Made by a program: the position numbers and the translations under genes. DNA of 64,000 nucleotides, from positions 24,382-88,381 of the forward strand of contig JBJEOB010000009.1 in assembly GCA_051880495.1 (NCBI GenBank), written 5' to 3'. Of this stretch, positions 25,884 to 35,106 are shown piece by piece; the stretch's first letter is position 1, and each line of letters starts with the position of its first letter. Origin of the DNA: MGBC120314 sp051880495. Lineage in GTDB: Bacteria; Bacillota; Clostridia; Lachnospirales; Lachnospiraceae. The notes below the pieces were generated by a model. It was not told the origin of the DNA. It searched no databases and saw only the letters and a program-made list of their open reading frames with translations.

Positions 25884-27293
25884 CTATTCAAAACTGTGCG
25901 GCAGCCTGATTCTAAATACTTTTCTTTTTAACCTCTCCCCGTTCCATGGAATCAGCGGATAGATATAACTCTTTCCTGACAAGGTGCGGTTATATACAAT
26001 CATTGCCGCCATAATAACTGTACCTGCGACAAATCCCCAGACATTAAATATTGACGTTAATACAAGAATCATCATCCTGGAAAATTTAAGGGCATATCCC
26101 ATTTCAAAGCTTGCCTGTGAATAAGTCGCTACTGTTATAAACGCCATATAGAGCATGCTCTCTCCGTTAAACCAGCCTGAGCTTATGGCATATTCACCGA
26201 CTACAATACCGGCCACAACACTTAACGGCGTGGACAGGGCATTAGGTGTATTTACTGCTGCCATCTTAAGACCGTCGATTGCAATCTCGAGTATCAATAA
26301 CTGCCATATAACAGGGATTGTAATATTATCCGTAATCAGAATAAACGACAGCCAGTCAGGAACCCATCCGGGGTTATTCAGAAACAGCAGCCATACCGGT
26401 GTAATATAAATTGCGCCAATCGTGATTAAGAATCTTGAAATTCTCAAATACGAACCTACAAGCGGAGGAAAATAAAAATCATCAGCTTCCTCAAGCATGT
26501 CAAAGATTGACGTCGGCAGAATAATGACAGCGGGGGAGTTGTCCACCATAAGTACGACATTTCCGTCAAGAACTGCTGCCGCCGCTGTATCCGGTCTTTC
26601 AGAATATTTATATTTTGGGAAAGGATTTATCCATTTACCGGGCAGAAGGCATTCCGCAACACTCTGGATATTCATTGTAAGAGCCTCTACCTTCAGTGAA
26701 TTAAGCCTGTCTTTTAGACGGTTTACCAGTTTAGGGTCTGCCTTTCCTTCTATATAGCACAATGCGACATCCGACTGGGAGCTTGTCCCAACACGAAGTG
26801 CTTCAACAGAAAATCTCGGATCACGTATTCTTCTTCGAATCAAGGCTGCATTAAAAACAAGCGTTTCTACAAATCCGTCCCTCGAGCCCCTAAGCACCTT
26901 ATCCTTCCACGGCTCGTCCACACTTCTTGCAGGATATGTGCGGCAGTCAATAAGAATACACTTATCAAAGCCATCTACAAAAAAGCCGATTACTCCGGCA
27001 AGAATATTTGTCACTGCCAAGTCAATATTTTTCTCAAGATCCACTTCAATATAAGGTACATTACACACCGCAAATGAATCAGCACTCTTTAAATCATCTT
27101 TTTTTAGTCCATAAAAATATTGAAGTATACGCTGCAATATTCCGTCTTCTGCGAATCCGTCCACAAAAAACAGCCCGGCTTCAACACCGTCAATCTTCAT
27201 TTCCTTGTATATAAGGTCAAAATTTTTATCCAGTCTTAATATTTTTTTCATTTCACTGATATTTTCATGTATTGACGTTTTAAATTCTTTCAT
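25884..27293 (-). CDS. GerA-family spore germination protein, SpoVAF-like
   Basis: A 469-residue inner-membrane protein of the GerA/SpoVAF family. The N-terminal soluble domain contains DCRTYPARSVDEPWKDKV and GSRDGFVETLVFNAALIRRR, the family hallmark of SpoVAF and GerAA. The C-terminal half has five to six membrane helices from about residue 270, including NTPNALSTPLSVVAGIVVGE. The length is nearer SpoVAF than GerAA. No gerB/gerC-type or spoVAA-AE genes are adjacent; it is an orphan behind the ATP synthase operon and ywmB. I chose the ATG at 27293, behind AGGAAGG, over earlier in-frame starts with no ribosome site. Confidence 0.85.
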   Translation of the reverse strand: MKEFKTSIHENISEMKKILRLDKNFDLIYKEMKIDGVEAGLFFVDGFAEDGILQRILQYFYGLKKDDLKSADSFAVCNVPYIEVDLEKNIDLAVTNILAGVIGFFVDGFDKCILIDCRTYPARSVDEPWKDKVLRGSRDGFVETLVFNAALIRRRIRDPRFSVEALRVGTSSQSDVALCYIEGKADPKLVNRLKDRLNSLKVEALTMNIQSVAECLLPGKWINPFPKYKYSERPDTAAAAVLDGNVVLMVDNSPAVIILPTSIFDMLEEADDFYFPPLVGSYLRISRFLITIGAIYITPVWLLFLNNPGWVPDWLSFILITDNITIPVIWQLLILEIAIDGLKMAAVNTPNALSTPLSVVAGIVVGEYAISSGWFNGESMLYMAFITVATYSQASFEMGYALKFSRMMILVLTSIFNVWGFVAGTVIMAAMIVYNRTLSGKSYIYPLIPWNGERLKRKVFRIRLPHSFE

Positions 27294-27361
27294 AAGGCCT
27301 TCCTCTCCCATAAGGTACATAATTTCCGGATGCTGACTTTTACAACATCCGGAATCAATGC

Positions 27362-27727
27362 TCACCAATACCTTCTACGATTTCTTCTGCGATATATTTC
27401 ATTTGCCAAAATCACCTGAATAAGTTCCATAATCCATTGCTTTTTACATTCGTCACATCCGTCATCGCCGGTGGCAGCTTTTTGATAGCGCTCGGCAATT
27501 TTTTTAACCATTCTCAGGAATAAAAACTTGTCGGGATACTCATCGTAAATAAAACTTCCGCGGTAATCCTCCATATCAAGTGCTTCTTCAACATAACTTC
27601 TAAGTATCTTAGACTCTCTCGGATACATTTCCACCAGATATGCAGAATCCCGGTTATTGTTCATGTAATCAAAAATACCGTTTGACTCCTGTATTCTTTC
27701 TCTCCAGAAATTATCACCATCAATCAT
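27362..27727 (-). CDS. Hypothetical protein between ywmB and the spoVAF-like gene (121 aa)
   Basis: A 121-residue soluble, charged helical protein opening MIDGDNFWRERIQESNGIF and ending in an Arg-rich EIYRRRNRRRYW tail. A GDDGCDECKKQ pair of Cys residues sits near residue 90. I do not recognise a family. GAGG six bases before the ATG and tight spacing to both neighbours support a real gene; the spore context suggests a sporulation-linked role (inference). Confidence 0.65.
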   Translation of the reverse strand: MIDGDNFWRERIQESNGIFDYMNNNRDSAYLVEMYPRESKILRSYVEEALDMEDYRGSFIYDEYPDKFLFLRMVKKIAERYQKAATGDDGCDECKKQWIMELIQVILANEIYRRRNRRRYW

Positions 27728-27765
27728 ATTTGCCTCTTATATGGTCATTTGCTTTAGTATATGCA

Positions 27766-28560
27766 TCAATAATCGTTATTGATAATAGGTGTTGCAACAT
27801 AGAAACATGTTTTATTTCTCTGTTCGTCGTAGGAAGCAGAAATGTTTAAATTAATCTTCTTACCGCTTACCTTTATATAATCATCCACTTTATCAGTGTA
27901 TGCATAGATTGTGTACAGGCTGTCTGTTCTGTTTTCTGCGACAATCCTGCCTTTCATCTGACCGATAATCTGGTCCGAAATCATATTTCTAAATGCAAGG
28001 TCCGCCTTACCGTCAAGCTCACCGGTAAGATTTACGGTAACATCACTTTCTATATCCATTTCCTGATACAGCTCCTTAAGAATACTCTGATACTGTACAC
28101 AGGCATCTAAATTTTCTCCAAAATTTATCTTAACTATCAGATACTGATGACTTTCAAGAATATTGTCCGTAATTTTTTCCTCTCTTGTAACAAGCTCTAT
28201 TCTTGTCGTCGCATACTTTCCAACTTTAAGTATTCCCGTGGTTGAAACACTTCCATCACGGTTAGTGTAAGGCTCACAGTAATTTAAGCCGAGCTTGTAG
28301 CCGATGTCTTTTACAAATGTTTCCTTTGCCTTTTCGCTTAAATACACATCCCCATAATATCCAAATGCCTCTACCGACGCTGTCATTTCATCGAGCCGCA
28401 CTGTCTGAAAGGCGCTTACAAGTGTTTCCCGGGCGTCACTCTGATTGCCGTATACAAATACCCTGGTCAGCGCAACTGCCCATAAAACCACCGCCAATAT
28501 TACTTTACTTATTGTCTTTCTCCAAGCTTTATTGTTCATTTCTGTACCCAATACAGGCAT
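27766..28560 (-). CDS. ywmB: YwmB family (TATA-box-binding-like fold) protein
   Basis: A 264-residue protein with an N-terminal membrane helix (about residues 15-33) and an extracytoplasmic domain of the YwmB type: ETLVSAFQTVRLDEMTASVEAFG, then two related alpha/beta halves ending YIKVSGKKINLNISASYDEQ. In Bacillus subtilis ywmB also lies just after atpC, and that conserved order supports the call. Its role is unknown; spore-lineage bacteria keep it. The ATG at 28560 has GGGAGG eight bases upstream. That site lies inside the 3' arm of a terminator-like hairpin. Confidence 0.82.
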   Translation of the reverse strand: MPVLGTEMNNKAWRKTISKVILAVVLWAVALTRVFVYGNQSDARETLVSAFQTVRLDEMTASVEAFGYYGDVYLSEKAKETFVKDIGYKLGLNYCEPYTNRDGSVSTTGILKVGKYATTRIELVTREEKITDNILESHQYLIVKINFGENLDACVQYQSILKELYQEMDIESDVTVNLTGELDGKADLAFRNMISDQIIGQMKGRIVAENRTDSLYTIYAYTDKVDDYIKVSGKKINLNISASYDEQRNKTCFYVATPIINNDY

Positions 28561-28564
28561 TAAA

Positions 28565-28629
28565 AAAACCTCCCAGCCGTTAATGTGATATATTTCGATA
28601 TATCCATTATTTCCAACCTGGGAGGTTTT
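28565..28629 (-). promoter_or_regulatory. Terminator-like hairpin that buries the ywmB ribosome site
   Basis: Arms 28618-28629 and 28565-28576 form a perfect 12-base stem on the minus strand, with an inner GATATAT/ATATATC hairpin in the 41-base loop. A run of seven T follows. The 3' arm CTGGGAGG contains the only good ribosome site of ywmB, whose ATG follows directly after the T run. Folding would both end atp operon transcription and hide the ribosome site of any read-through RNA. Confidence 0.7.
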
Positions 28630-28646
28630 ATACAATATTTTATTAT

Positions 28647-29054
28647 TTAGCTTAACAGCTTGATTCTTGTAAGCGAACGTTTTAACGCCAATTCTGCACG
28701 CAGAAGATTAATATCAGCTTCGCCCGAAGTTCCGCCAAGACGTCTTTCCGCACGAATCCTTGCTTCATTTGCCCTGTTAATATCAATTTCTTCAGGCCAC
28801 TCTGCAACCTCAGCAAGTATAGTAACCGAATCCTGCAAAATTTCTGCAAATCCTGCATGAACAGCAGCTTTTTTAATTTCGCCTTCTTTGTGAATTGTCA
28901 TAATGCCAGGTACAAGAACCGTTGTTAACGGTATATGGTCAGCATATACACCCATCTCACCTTCGCTTGATGTGAATTCAACCATATCTACATCACCTTC
29001 ATAAAAGATTCTGTCAGGCGAAATGATTTTTAATTGAAATAATTTACCTGCCAT
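28647..29054 (-). CDS. atpC: F1 ATP synthase epsilon subunit
   Basis: A 135-residue subunit with a beta-sandwich N-terminal domain (FQLKIISPDRIFYEGDVDMV, GEMGVYADHIPLTTVL) and a two-helix C-terminus (RANEARIRAERRLGG). It couples rotation of gamma to the c ring and limits ATP hydrolysis. It is the last atp gene, 12 bases after atpD, and is followed by a strong hairpin. Confidence 0.96.
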   Translation of the reverse strand: MAGKLFQLKIISPDRIFYEGDVDMVEFTSSEGEMGVYADHIPLTTVLVPGIMTIHKEGEIKKAAVHAGFAEILQDSVTILAEVAEWPEEIDINRANEARIRAERRLGGTSGEADINLLRAELALKRSLTRIKLLS

Positions 29055-29066
29055 ACACGTCTACCT

Positions 29067-30458
29067 CTACTTCACTCTTGCCAAAACATCATCGATATTA
29101 CCTGCATTTAAGAAATGTCCTTCCGGAATATCATCGTACTTGCCTTCAAGAATTTCCTTGAAGCCCTGAATTGTCTCGCTAAGCGGTACATAACGGCCTT
29201 CAGAACCTGTGAACTGCTCTGCTACGAAGAAAGGCTGTGAAAGGAATCTCTGTACCTTTCTTGCTCTTGCAACAAGAAGCTTATCATCCTCTGATAATTC
29301 GTCCATACCAAGAATTGCAATGATATCCTGTAACTCCTTATATCTTTGGAGAATCTCCTGAACGCCTCTGGCTACCTTATAGTGTTCCTCACCTACAATA
29401 CGTGGGTCAAGAATTCTTGATGTTGACTCTAACGGGTCAACAGCCGGATAAATACCAAGCTCTACGATTGAACGTGAAAGAACTGTCGTTGCATCCAGAT
29501 GGGCAAATGTTGTTGCCGGAGCCGGGTCAGTTAAGTCATCGGCCGGTACATATACAGCCTGAACTGATGTGATGGAACCATTCTTGGTTGAAGTGATTCG
29601 CTCCTGAAGTGCACCCATTTCTGTCTGTAGCGTCGGCTGATAACCAACGGCTGACGGCATACGTCCAAGAAGCGCTGAAACCTCTGAACCTGCCTGTGTA
29701 AAACGGAAGATGTTATCAATAAATAAAAGTACATCCTTGCCGTCATGATCACGGAAATATTCCGCCATTGTAAGACCTGTAAGACCAACTCTCATTCTTG
29801 CTCCAGGTGGTTCGTTCATCTGGCCGAATACCATTGTGGTCTTATTTATAACACCTGACTCAGTCATTTCATGATAAAGGTCATTACCTTCTCTCGTACG
29901 CTCACCAACACCTGTAAATACTGAGTATCCGCCGTGCTCTGTTGCGATGTTACGGATTAATTCCTGAATTAATACGGTCTTACCAACTCCGGCGCCACCG
30001 AAAAGTCCAATCTTACCACCTTTCTGATATGGGCAGAGAAGGTCAACGACCTTAATACCTGTTTCGAGAACCTCTGTAGAGGTTGACTGCTCCTCAAAAG
30101 CAGGAGCCTTTCTATGAATCGGTAAATATTCAACATTTTCCGGAGCCGGCTTGTTATCAATAGCATCACCGAGAACGTTGAAGATACGTCCTAATGTATT
30201 TTCACCAACAGGCACCGAGATTGGTGCACCTGTGTTCTCTGCATCCATTCCACGTACAAGTCCGTCTGTCGGACCCATAGCGATACATCTTACGGTATCA
30301 TCACCAAGATGCTGTGATACTTCAACAACCAGAACCGAACCATCCTGCTTTTTAATACGAATGGCTGTGTTGATTTCCGGAAGATTGCCCTCGCTAAACT
30401 TAATATCAAGAACGGCACCGATAATCTGTGTTATCTTACCAATATTATTAGCTGCCAT
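29067..30458 (-). CDS. atpD: F1 ATP synthase beta subunit
   Basis: A 463-residue catalytic subunit: Walker A GGAGVGKTVLIQELI, GERTREGNDLYHEM with the catalytic Glu, VLLFIDNIFRFTQAGSEVSALLGR (Walker B) and the family signature PAVDPLESTSR. Length is normal. Confidence 0.98.
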   Translation of the reverse strand: MAANNIGKITQIIGAVLDIKFSEGNLPEINTAIRIKKQDGSVLVVEVSQHLGDDTVRCIAMGPTDGLVRGMDAENTGAPISVPVGENTLGRIFNVLGDAIDNKPAPENVEYLPIHRKAPAFEEQSTSTEVLETGIKVVDLLCPYQKGGKIGLFGGAGVGKTVLIQELIRNIATEHGGYSVFTGVGERTREGNDLYHEMTESGVINKTTMVFGQMNEPPGARMRVGLTGLTMAEYFRDHDGKDVLLFIDNIFRFTQAGSEVSALLGRMPSAVGYQPTLQTEMGALQERITSTKNGSITSVQAVYVPADDLTDPAPATTFAHLDATTVLSRSIVELGIYPAVDPLESTSRILDPRIVGEEHYKVARGVQEILQRYKELQDIIAILGMDELSEDDKLLVARARKVQRFLSQPFFVAEQFTGSEGRYVPLSETIQGFKEILEGKYDDIPEGHFLNAGNIDDVLARVK

Positions 30459-30494
30459 TATTTCACTCCTTTGCTGATTGCGGTCATGCTGACT

Positions 30495-31349
30495 TTAGGA
30501 AATTGCCGACGCACCCGCAATAATTTCTGTTAATTCCTGCGTAATTGAACCCTGCCTTGCCCTGTTGTATTTCAAAGCCAAATCGGAAATCATTTCATCC
30601 GCATTACTTGTTGCATTATCCATCGCCTGCATACGTGCTCCGTTTTCACTGGCAACTGACTCAATCAGTGCACCATATATGAGGCTTGTCACGTACTTAG
30701 GAATAATTATGTCAAGCGCTTCGTCTTCTTCCGGCTCGTAATTCATCGGAATATTATCTCCTGACGATTCCACAGCCGCACTGCCATCAACAGGCAACAG
30801 CTTTATCAGAGTCGGAACGTGAACTACAGTGTTTTTAAAGCTTGTATAGGCAAGATAAATCTCGCCGATTTCGTTATCAGTAAATGCTTTAAGAACTTCT
30901 GCACCAATGTGCATTGCATCCGAATAGATAGGATTCTCAATAACATCAGAATAATCTGCTGCTATTTTATAGCCATTTCTTGTAAATGTCTCCTTACCCT
31001 TACGGCCGATATTGTAGATAACTACATCTTCCTTAACAAAATTACCCCTGGTAATGAGCTTGGTTATATTGGAATTGTATCCGCCTGCCAGACCACGGTT
31101 AGCCGTAATCACAATGATTCCCTTCTTAGGAGAATCTCCCGGTTTTAAGAATCTGTGATTGACATTACCTGATTTTGCAAGCATTGAACATACAGTCTCA
31201 TACATTAAATCAAAAAATGGTTTTGAATTCTCTGCTCTGCTCCTTGCTTTCTGCAGTTTTACTGTTGAAACGAGCTTCATGGCTTTCGTAATCTGTTCCG
31301 TACTCTGTATACTTTCCTTACGCCTTTTTATCTCTCTCATTGAGGCCAT
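30495..31349 (-). CDS. atpG: F1 ATP synthase gamma subunit
   Basis: A 284-residue central-stalk subunit: MREIKRRKESIQSTEQITKAMKLVS forms the N-terminal helix inside the alpha/beta ring, GIIVITANRGLAGGYN lies in the middle and YNRARQGSITQELTEIIAGA is the C-terminal helix signature. An AAGGGTGAT site precedes the ATG. It sits between atpA and atpD as in other Firmicutes. Confidence 0.97.
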   Translation of the reverse strand: MASMREIKRRKESIQSTEQITKAMKLVSTVKLQKARSRAENSKPFFDLMYETVCSMLAKSGNVNHRFLKPGDSPKKGIIVITANRGLAGGYNSNITKLITRGNFVKEDVVIYNIGRKGKETFTRNGYKIAADYSDVIENPIYSDAMHIGAEVLKAFTDNEIGEIYLAYTSFKNTVVHVPTLIKLLPVDGSAAVESSGDNIPMNYEPEEDEALDIIIPKYVTSLIYGALIESVASENGARMQAMDNATSNADEMISDLALKYNRARQGSITQELTEIIAGASAIS

Positions 31350-31373
31350 TTGCGATCACCCTTTTGCTCTTTC

Positions 31374-32876
31374 TTAAAACTCTGACTTAAATTCTTCAAT
31401 AGCTTTCACAAGAAGTTTCTCGTTATCCTCTGTAAGCACCTTATTGGTCTTGATGCTTTCAGGAATTTCAGGATACTTTGTGTCAATAAACTCAAATAAT
31501 CCACTTTCAAATTCTAGAACCCTTGAAACTTCTATATCAAGAAGATACTTTCTCGTAGCCGCATAAATAATGATTACCTGATATTCTACAGGCATCGGCT
31601 TATACTGTGGCTGCTTTAACATTTCCTTGATTCTTTCACCCTGTGCAAGTCTCTCCTTGGTATCCGCATCAAGTTCTGAACCAAACTGTGAAAATGATGC
31701 AAGCTCACGATACTGTGCCAGTTCCACACGGATAGGAGCTGCAAATTTCTTCATAGCCTTAATCTGGGCTGAACCACCAACTCGTGATACGGAAAGTCCG
31801 GCATTAACAGCAGGTCTGAAACCGGAATTGAACATCTCCGTTTCAAGATAAATCTGTCCGTCTGTAATGGAAATTACATTTGTCGGAATGTATGCTGAAA
31901 CATCGCCTGCCTGTGTTTCAATAATAGGAAGTGCCGTAAGGGAACCTCCGCCGTATTCATCTGACATTCTTGCAGCTCTTTCAAGAAGTCTTGAATGCAG
32001 ATAGAATACATCACCGGGATAAGCTTCACGTCCGGGTGGTCTCTTAAGCAGCAGTGACAGTGTTCTGTATGCCGCCGCATGCTTACTCAAATCATCATAT
32101 ACTACAAGTACATCCTGACCTGCTTCCATCCATTCCTCGCCGATTGCACAGCCTGAATACGGTGCAATATACTGAAGCGGAGCAAGGTCACTGGCTGTTG
32201 CTGCAACAACCGTTGTATAATCCATTGCACCATACTCTTCAAGAGTCTTAACTATCGATGCAACCGTAGATGCTTTCTGACCTATTGCAACATAGATACA
32301 TTTAACATCCTGACCCTTCTGGTTAATGATTGTATCGATTGCGATAGCTGTCTTACCTGTCTGACGGTCACCGATGATAAGCTCACGCTGGCCTCTTCCT
32401 ATTGGAACCATGGCATCAATAGCCTTGATACCTGTCTGCAATGGTGTGTCAACTGATTTTCTTGTGATAACACCAGATGCAACCCTTTCAATCTGACGGA
32501 ACTTGTCTGTATGGATAGGTCCTTTGCCATCTATAGGCTGTCCTAAGGCATTAACTACACGTCCTATCATTGCATCGCCTACAGGAACCTCTACAACACG
32601 TCCTGTCGTCTTTACGGTATCACCTTCGTTAATACTCTTGCTATCACCTAAAAGAACAGCACCAACGTTGTCTTCCTCGAGGTTTAAGATCATGCCGTAC
32701 ACATCACCCGGAAATGCAAGAAGCTCACCCTGCATGGCATTTTCCAGTCCATGGATACGTGCAATACCATCGGCCACCTGAATTACAGTACCAACGTCAG
32801 ACACTTCAAGTTCACTTGAATATTTTTTAATCTGCTCTTTAATCACAGAACTAATTTCTTCTGGTCTTAAATTCAT
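31374..32876 (-). CDS. atpA: F1 ATP synthase alpha subunit
   Basis: A 500-residue nucleotide-binding, non-catalytic subunit. It opens LRPEEISSVIKEQIKKYSS and has Walker A GDRQTGKTAIAIDTI, YDDLSKHAAAYR and the PS00152-type block PAVNAGLSVSRVGGSAQ. Length is normal. A weak AAGGTG site precedes the ATG. Confidence 0.98.
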   Translation of the reverse strand: MNLRPEEISSVIKEQIKKYSSELEVSDVGTVIQVADGIARIHGLENAMQGELLAFPGDVYGMILNLEEDNVGAVLLGDSKSINEGDTVKTTGRVVEVPVGDAMIGRVVNALGQPIDGKGPIHTDKFRQIERVASGVITRKSVDTPLQTGIKAIDAMVPIGRGQRELIIGDRQTGKTAIAIDTIINQKGQDVKCIYVAIGQKASTVASIVKTLEEYGAMDYTTVVAATASDLAPLQYIAPYSGCAIGEEWMEAGQDVLVVYDDLSKHAAAYRTLSLLLKRPPGREAYPGDVFYLHSRLLERAARMSDEYGGGSLTALPIIETQAGDVSAYIPTNVISITDGQIYLETEMFNSGFRPAVNAGLSVSRVGGSAQIKAMKKFAAPIRVELAQYRELASFSQFGSELDADTKERLAQGERIKEMLKQPQYKPMPVEYQVIIIYAATRKYLLDIEVSRVLEFESGLFEFIDTKYPEIPESIKTNKVLTEDNEKLLVKAIEEFKSEF

Positions 32877-32899
32877 GGAGCGAACGCACCTTCTTTCTA

Positions 32900-33448
32900 T
32901 TAGTTTAACTGAATCTTAAGCAATTCTTTTGTTAGTTCGCTTAATTTTGTCTTAATGCTGCTGTCTACCACCCGGTCTCCTATTCGGATTATCATGCCGC
33001 CGATGAGTGATTCATCAACCTTATAATTCATCTCGAAAGATTTGTATGATGTGGTCTTTAGCAGCTTATTTTCAACATCTTCCTTCTGCTTGTCTGAAAG
33101 CTTTGATGCCGAAGTAACATAAGCTACACCTATTCGCTTATATTCCTTTACCTTATCGGTAAAATATACAAGTATTTCAGGAATACTGTTATATCTTCCC
33201 TTGTTCACTATCAATGTAAGGAACCCTAACATATCCTTTGATACAAAGTCCTTGAAGATATTTTCAATTACTTCCTGTTTTTTATTAGTTTCAATCTTAG
33301 GATGATTCAAAAATCTGACCAGCTCGTCATTGTCGGCAAATGCTTTTATGACTGCCTGTGCCTCCTCAAAAAGCACATCCGTCTTATTTTCCTCCACGGC
33401 CAGCTCAAATAATGCATCACCATAAGTTGCCTTTACTAGCTTAGCCAT
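32900..33448 (-). CDS. atpH: ATP synthase delta subunit
   Basis: A 182-residue peripheral-stalk subunit: KATYGDALFELAVEENK at the N-terminus, FLNHPKIETNKKQEVIENIF, LTLIVNKGRYNSIPEIL and a C-terminal DESLIGGMIIRIGDRVVDSSI, the typical OSCP/delta tail. Its start overlaps the end of atpF by 13 bases. Confidence 0.96.
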   Translation of the reverse strand: MAKLVKATYGDALFELAVEENKTDVLFEEAQAVIKAFADNDELVRFLNHPKIETNKKQEVIENIFKDFVSKDMLGFLTLIVNKGRYNSIPEILVYFTDKVKEYKRIGVAYVTSASKLSDKQKEDVENKLLKTTSYKSFEMNYKVDESLIGGMIIRIGDRVVDSSIKTKLSELTKELLKIQLN

Positions 33449-33996
33449 GTGCTATCACCTATTTCATTTAAAGTCTCTTCTACAAGAGCATCATTGATTT
33501 TTGTATCAATATTGGCTGCTACGACCTTGCCTGCCATCATGGATGCGATTTCAATCATCTCTGTCTTGACCTCATCCAGTGCACGTTTCTTCTCAAGTGC
33601 AATCTCATTATTTGCTCTCTCGATGATTCTTGCAGCCTCTTCCTTAGCCTCAGAAATAATCTGTTCCTCTTTCTTTAAAGCTTTTTTTCTGGCTTCCGAA
33701 AGAATAGCCTCAGCTTCCTTATCTACGTTGCGAAGCTTGGCCTCATATTCCTCTTTGAATGCAATTCCTTCTTCTTTTGCCTGTTTTGCCGTCTCACGTT
33801 CACTTGTAATCTTCTCGGCACGTTTCTTAAGCATTTCCCTTGCCGGGTCAAACAACAAGTAGGACAGCAGCACAAACAATATAAAAATGTTGATTGCCGT
33901 CACAGCCGTACTGAAAAGAAGCTGTGCATCAAGTCCGAAAAGATATTCAGTTTCTTCAGTCGCCGTTGTCAGCAATACATTAAATAATGGTGTCAA
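33436..33996 (-). CDS. atpF: ATP synthase b subunit
   Basis: A 186-residue peripheral-stalk subunit: one N-terminal membrane helix (LFSTAVTAINIFILFVLLSYLLF), the REMLKKRAEKI junction, then a long charged coiled coil. The start is unusual: a perfect AAGGAGG is followed after seven bases by a TTG at 33996. The in-frame GTG at 34014 lies upstream of that ribosome site and would not be used. I therefore take TTG as the start. Confidence 0.93.
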   Translation of the reverse strand: MTPLFNVLLTTATEETEYLFGLDAQLLFSTAVTAINIFILFVLLSYLLFDPAREMLKKRAEKITSERETAKQAKEEGIAFKEEYEAKLRNVDKEAEAILSEARKKALKKEEQIISEAKEEAARIIERANNEIALEKKRALDEVKTEMIEIASMMAGKVVAANIDTKINDALVEETLNEIGDSTWLS

Positions 33997-34066
33997 ATTT
34001 CTGCCTCCTTCCACTTATTCATGAATACATATTCCCCGCATATCACAGGGAGTGTACTGCACGATT

Positions 34067-34327
34067 TTACTTAAAAGGCTTAACGAACATTAAGATAATG
34101 GCAACAACGAAACCATAAAGACCTGTTGTCTCTGCTACTGCCTGTCCAAGTAACATGGTAGAAGTAATATCAGACTTGGCACCCGGGTTACGTCCTACGG
34201 CTGCTGCTGCCTGACCTGCTGCATATCCCTGACCAACACCAGGACCGATACCTGCGATTAATGCAAGTCCTGCACCTACTGCTGACATACCATAAATAAA
34301 ATCCTGTCCACTAATATTTTCCATCAT
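34067..34327 (-). CDS. atpE: ATP synthase c subunit, sodium-type ion site
   Basis: An 86-residue double-helix proteolipid that forms the rotor ring. The first helix has GIGPGVGQGYAAGQ with Gln33, the polar loop is GRNP, and the second helix has QAVAETTGLYGF with Val64, Glu66, Thr67, Thr68 and Tyr71. These positions match the Na+-coordinating set of known Na+-ATP synthases (Gln32, Val63, Glu65, Ser66/Thr, Thr67, Tyr70 in Ilyobacter numbering), so Na+ rather than H+ coupling is predicted. AGGAGG precedes the ATG. Confidence 0.97.
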   Translation of the reverse strand: MMENISGQDFIYGMSAVGAGLALIAGIGPGVGQGYAAGQAAAAVGRNPGAKSDITSTMLLGQAVAETTGLYGFVVAIILMFVKPFK

Positions 34328-34354
34328 AAGAATCCTCCTGTAATTAAATTGCTT

Positions 34355-35092
34355 TTAATCTGCTATCTTATCATTTACATAAACCATGGTTAACATGGCA
34401 AATACATATGCCTGTATACATCCTGAAAAAATATCAAAGTACACATGCATTACTGCCGGAATTCCCAGTTTCAAAAGTAACGGGAACATTCCATACACCA
34501 GACCCATTAAAACGGTACCCGACATGATGTTACCGAAGAGACGGACCGATAATGACAATGGTGTTGCAATTTCACTTATGAGATTAATAGGAAAAAGAAT
34601 CGGCACCGGCTGAAACAGATTCGTAAAGTGCTTACCCTTATTCTTCTTAATACCACAGTAGTGAATGATGCAAAAAGTAAATAACGCAAGCGGCAATGTT
34701 ACGCCATAATCCGCCGTTGGGGGTCTTAAACCAAACAGGCCGGAAATATTACATATCAATATAAAAATAAATATTGATGAAATGTAATTCACAAAGCGCT
34801 TGGCATTGGTTCCCATCAGACCACTTACCATATTACTTAACATCTCCACTACGATCTCCACAATATTCTGGAATACTCCTGGAGTCGCATCCGGGTCAGC
34901 TTTGGTAATAACCCTGTTGGCAATGACCGCTAAAATAATTATAAACAGCGATACACAAAACAGTGCCACATGAGTTGTTGTAATGTACACAGTCGTTTCT
35001 CCAAGATGCACTTCCTGCAATTTCTTGATCATAAAGTCTGCTTCCATGGCAACCGGCAGGTTCTGAACAGAAGTCAAAAGTCCACTTCCCAC
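34355..35092 (-). CDS. atpB: ATP synthase a subunit
   Basis: A 245-residue polytopic stator subunit that forms the ion half-channels. The essential Arg is in LSLSVRLFGNIMSG, and a GCIQAYVFAMLTMVYV segment closes the C-terminus. The N-terminus is short before the first helix (TTTHVALFCVSLFIIILAV). AGGTGAG precedes the ATG. Confidence 0.96.
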   Translation of the reverse strand: MGSGLLTSVQNLPVAMEADFMIKKLQEVHLGETTVYITTTHVALFCVSLFIIILAVIANRVITKADPDATPGVFQNIVEIVVEMLSNMVSGLMGTNAKRFVNYISSIFIFILICNISGLFGLRPPTADYGVTLPLALFTFCIIHYCGIKKNKGKHFTNLFQPVPILFPINLISEIATPLSLSVRLFGNIMSGTVLMGLVYGMFPLLLKLGIPAVMHVYFDIFSGCIQAYVFAMLTMVYVNDKIAD

Positions 35093-35106
35093 ATTCTCAC
35101 CTTCCT

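Noticed and set aside
33997..34014. GTG start for atpF
   Set aside because: The ribosome site AAGGAGG lies downstream of this GTG and is correctly placed for the TTG at 33996.
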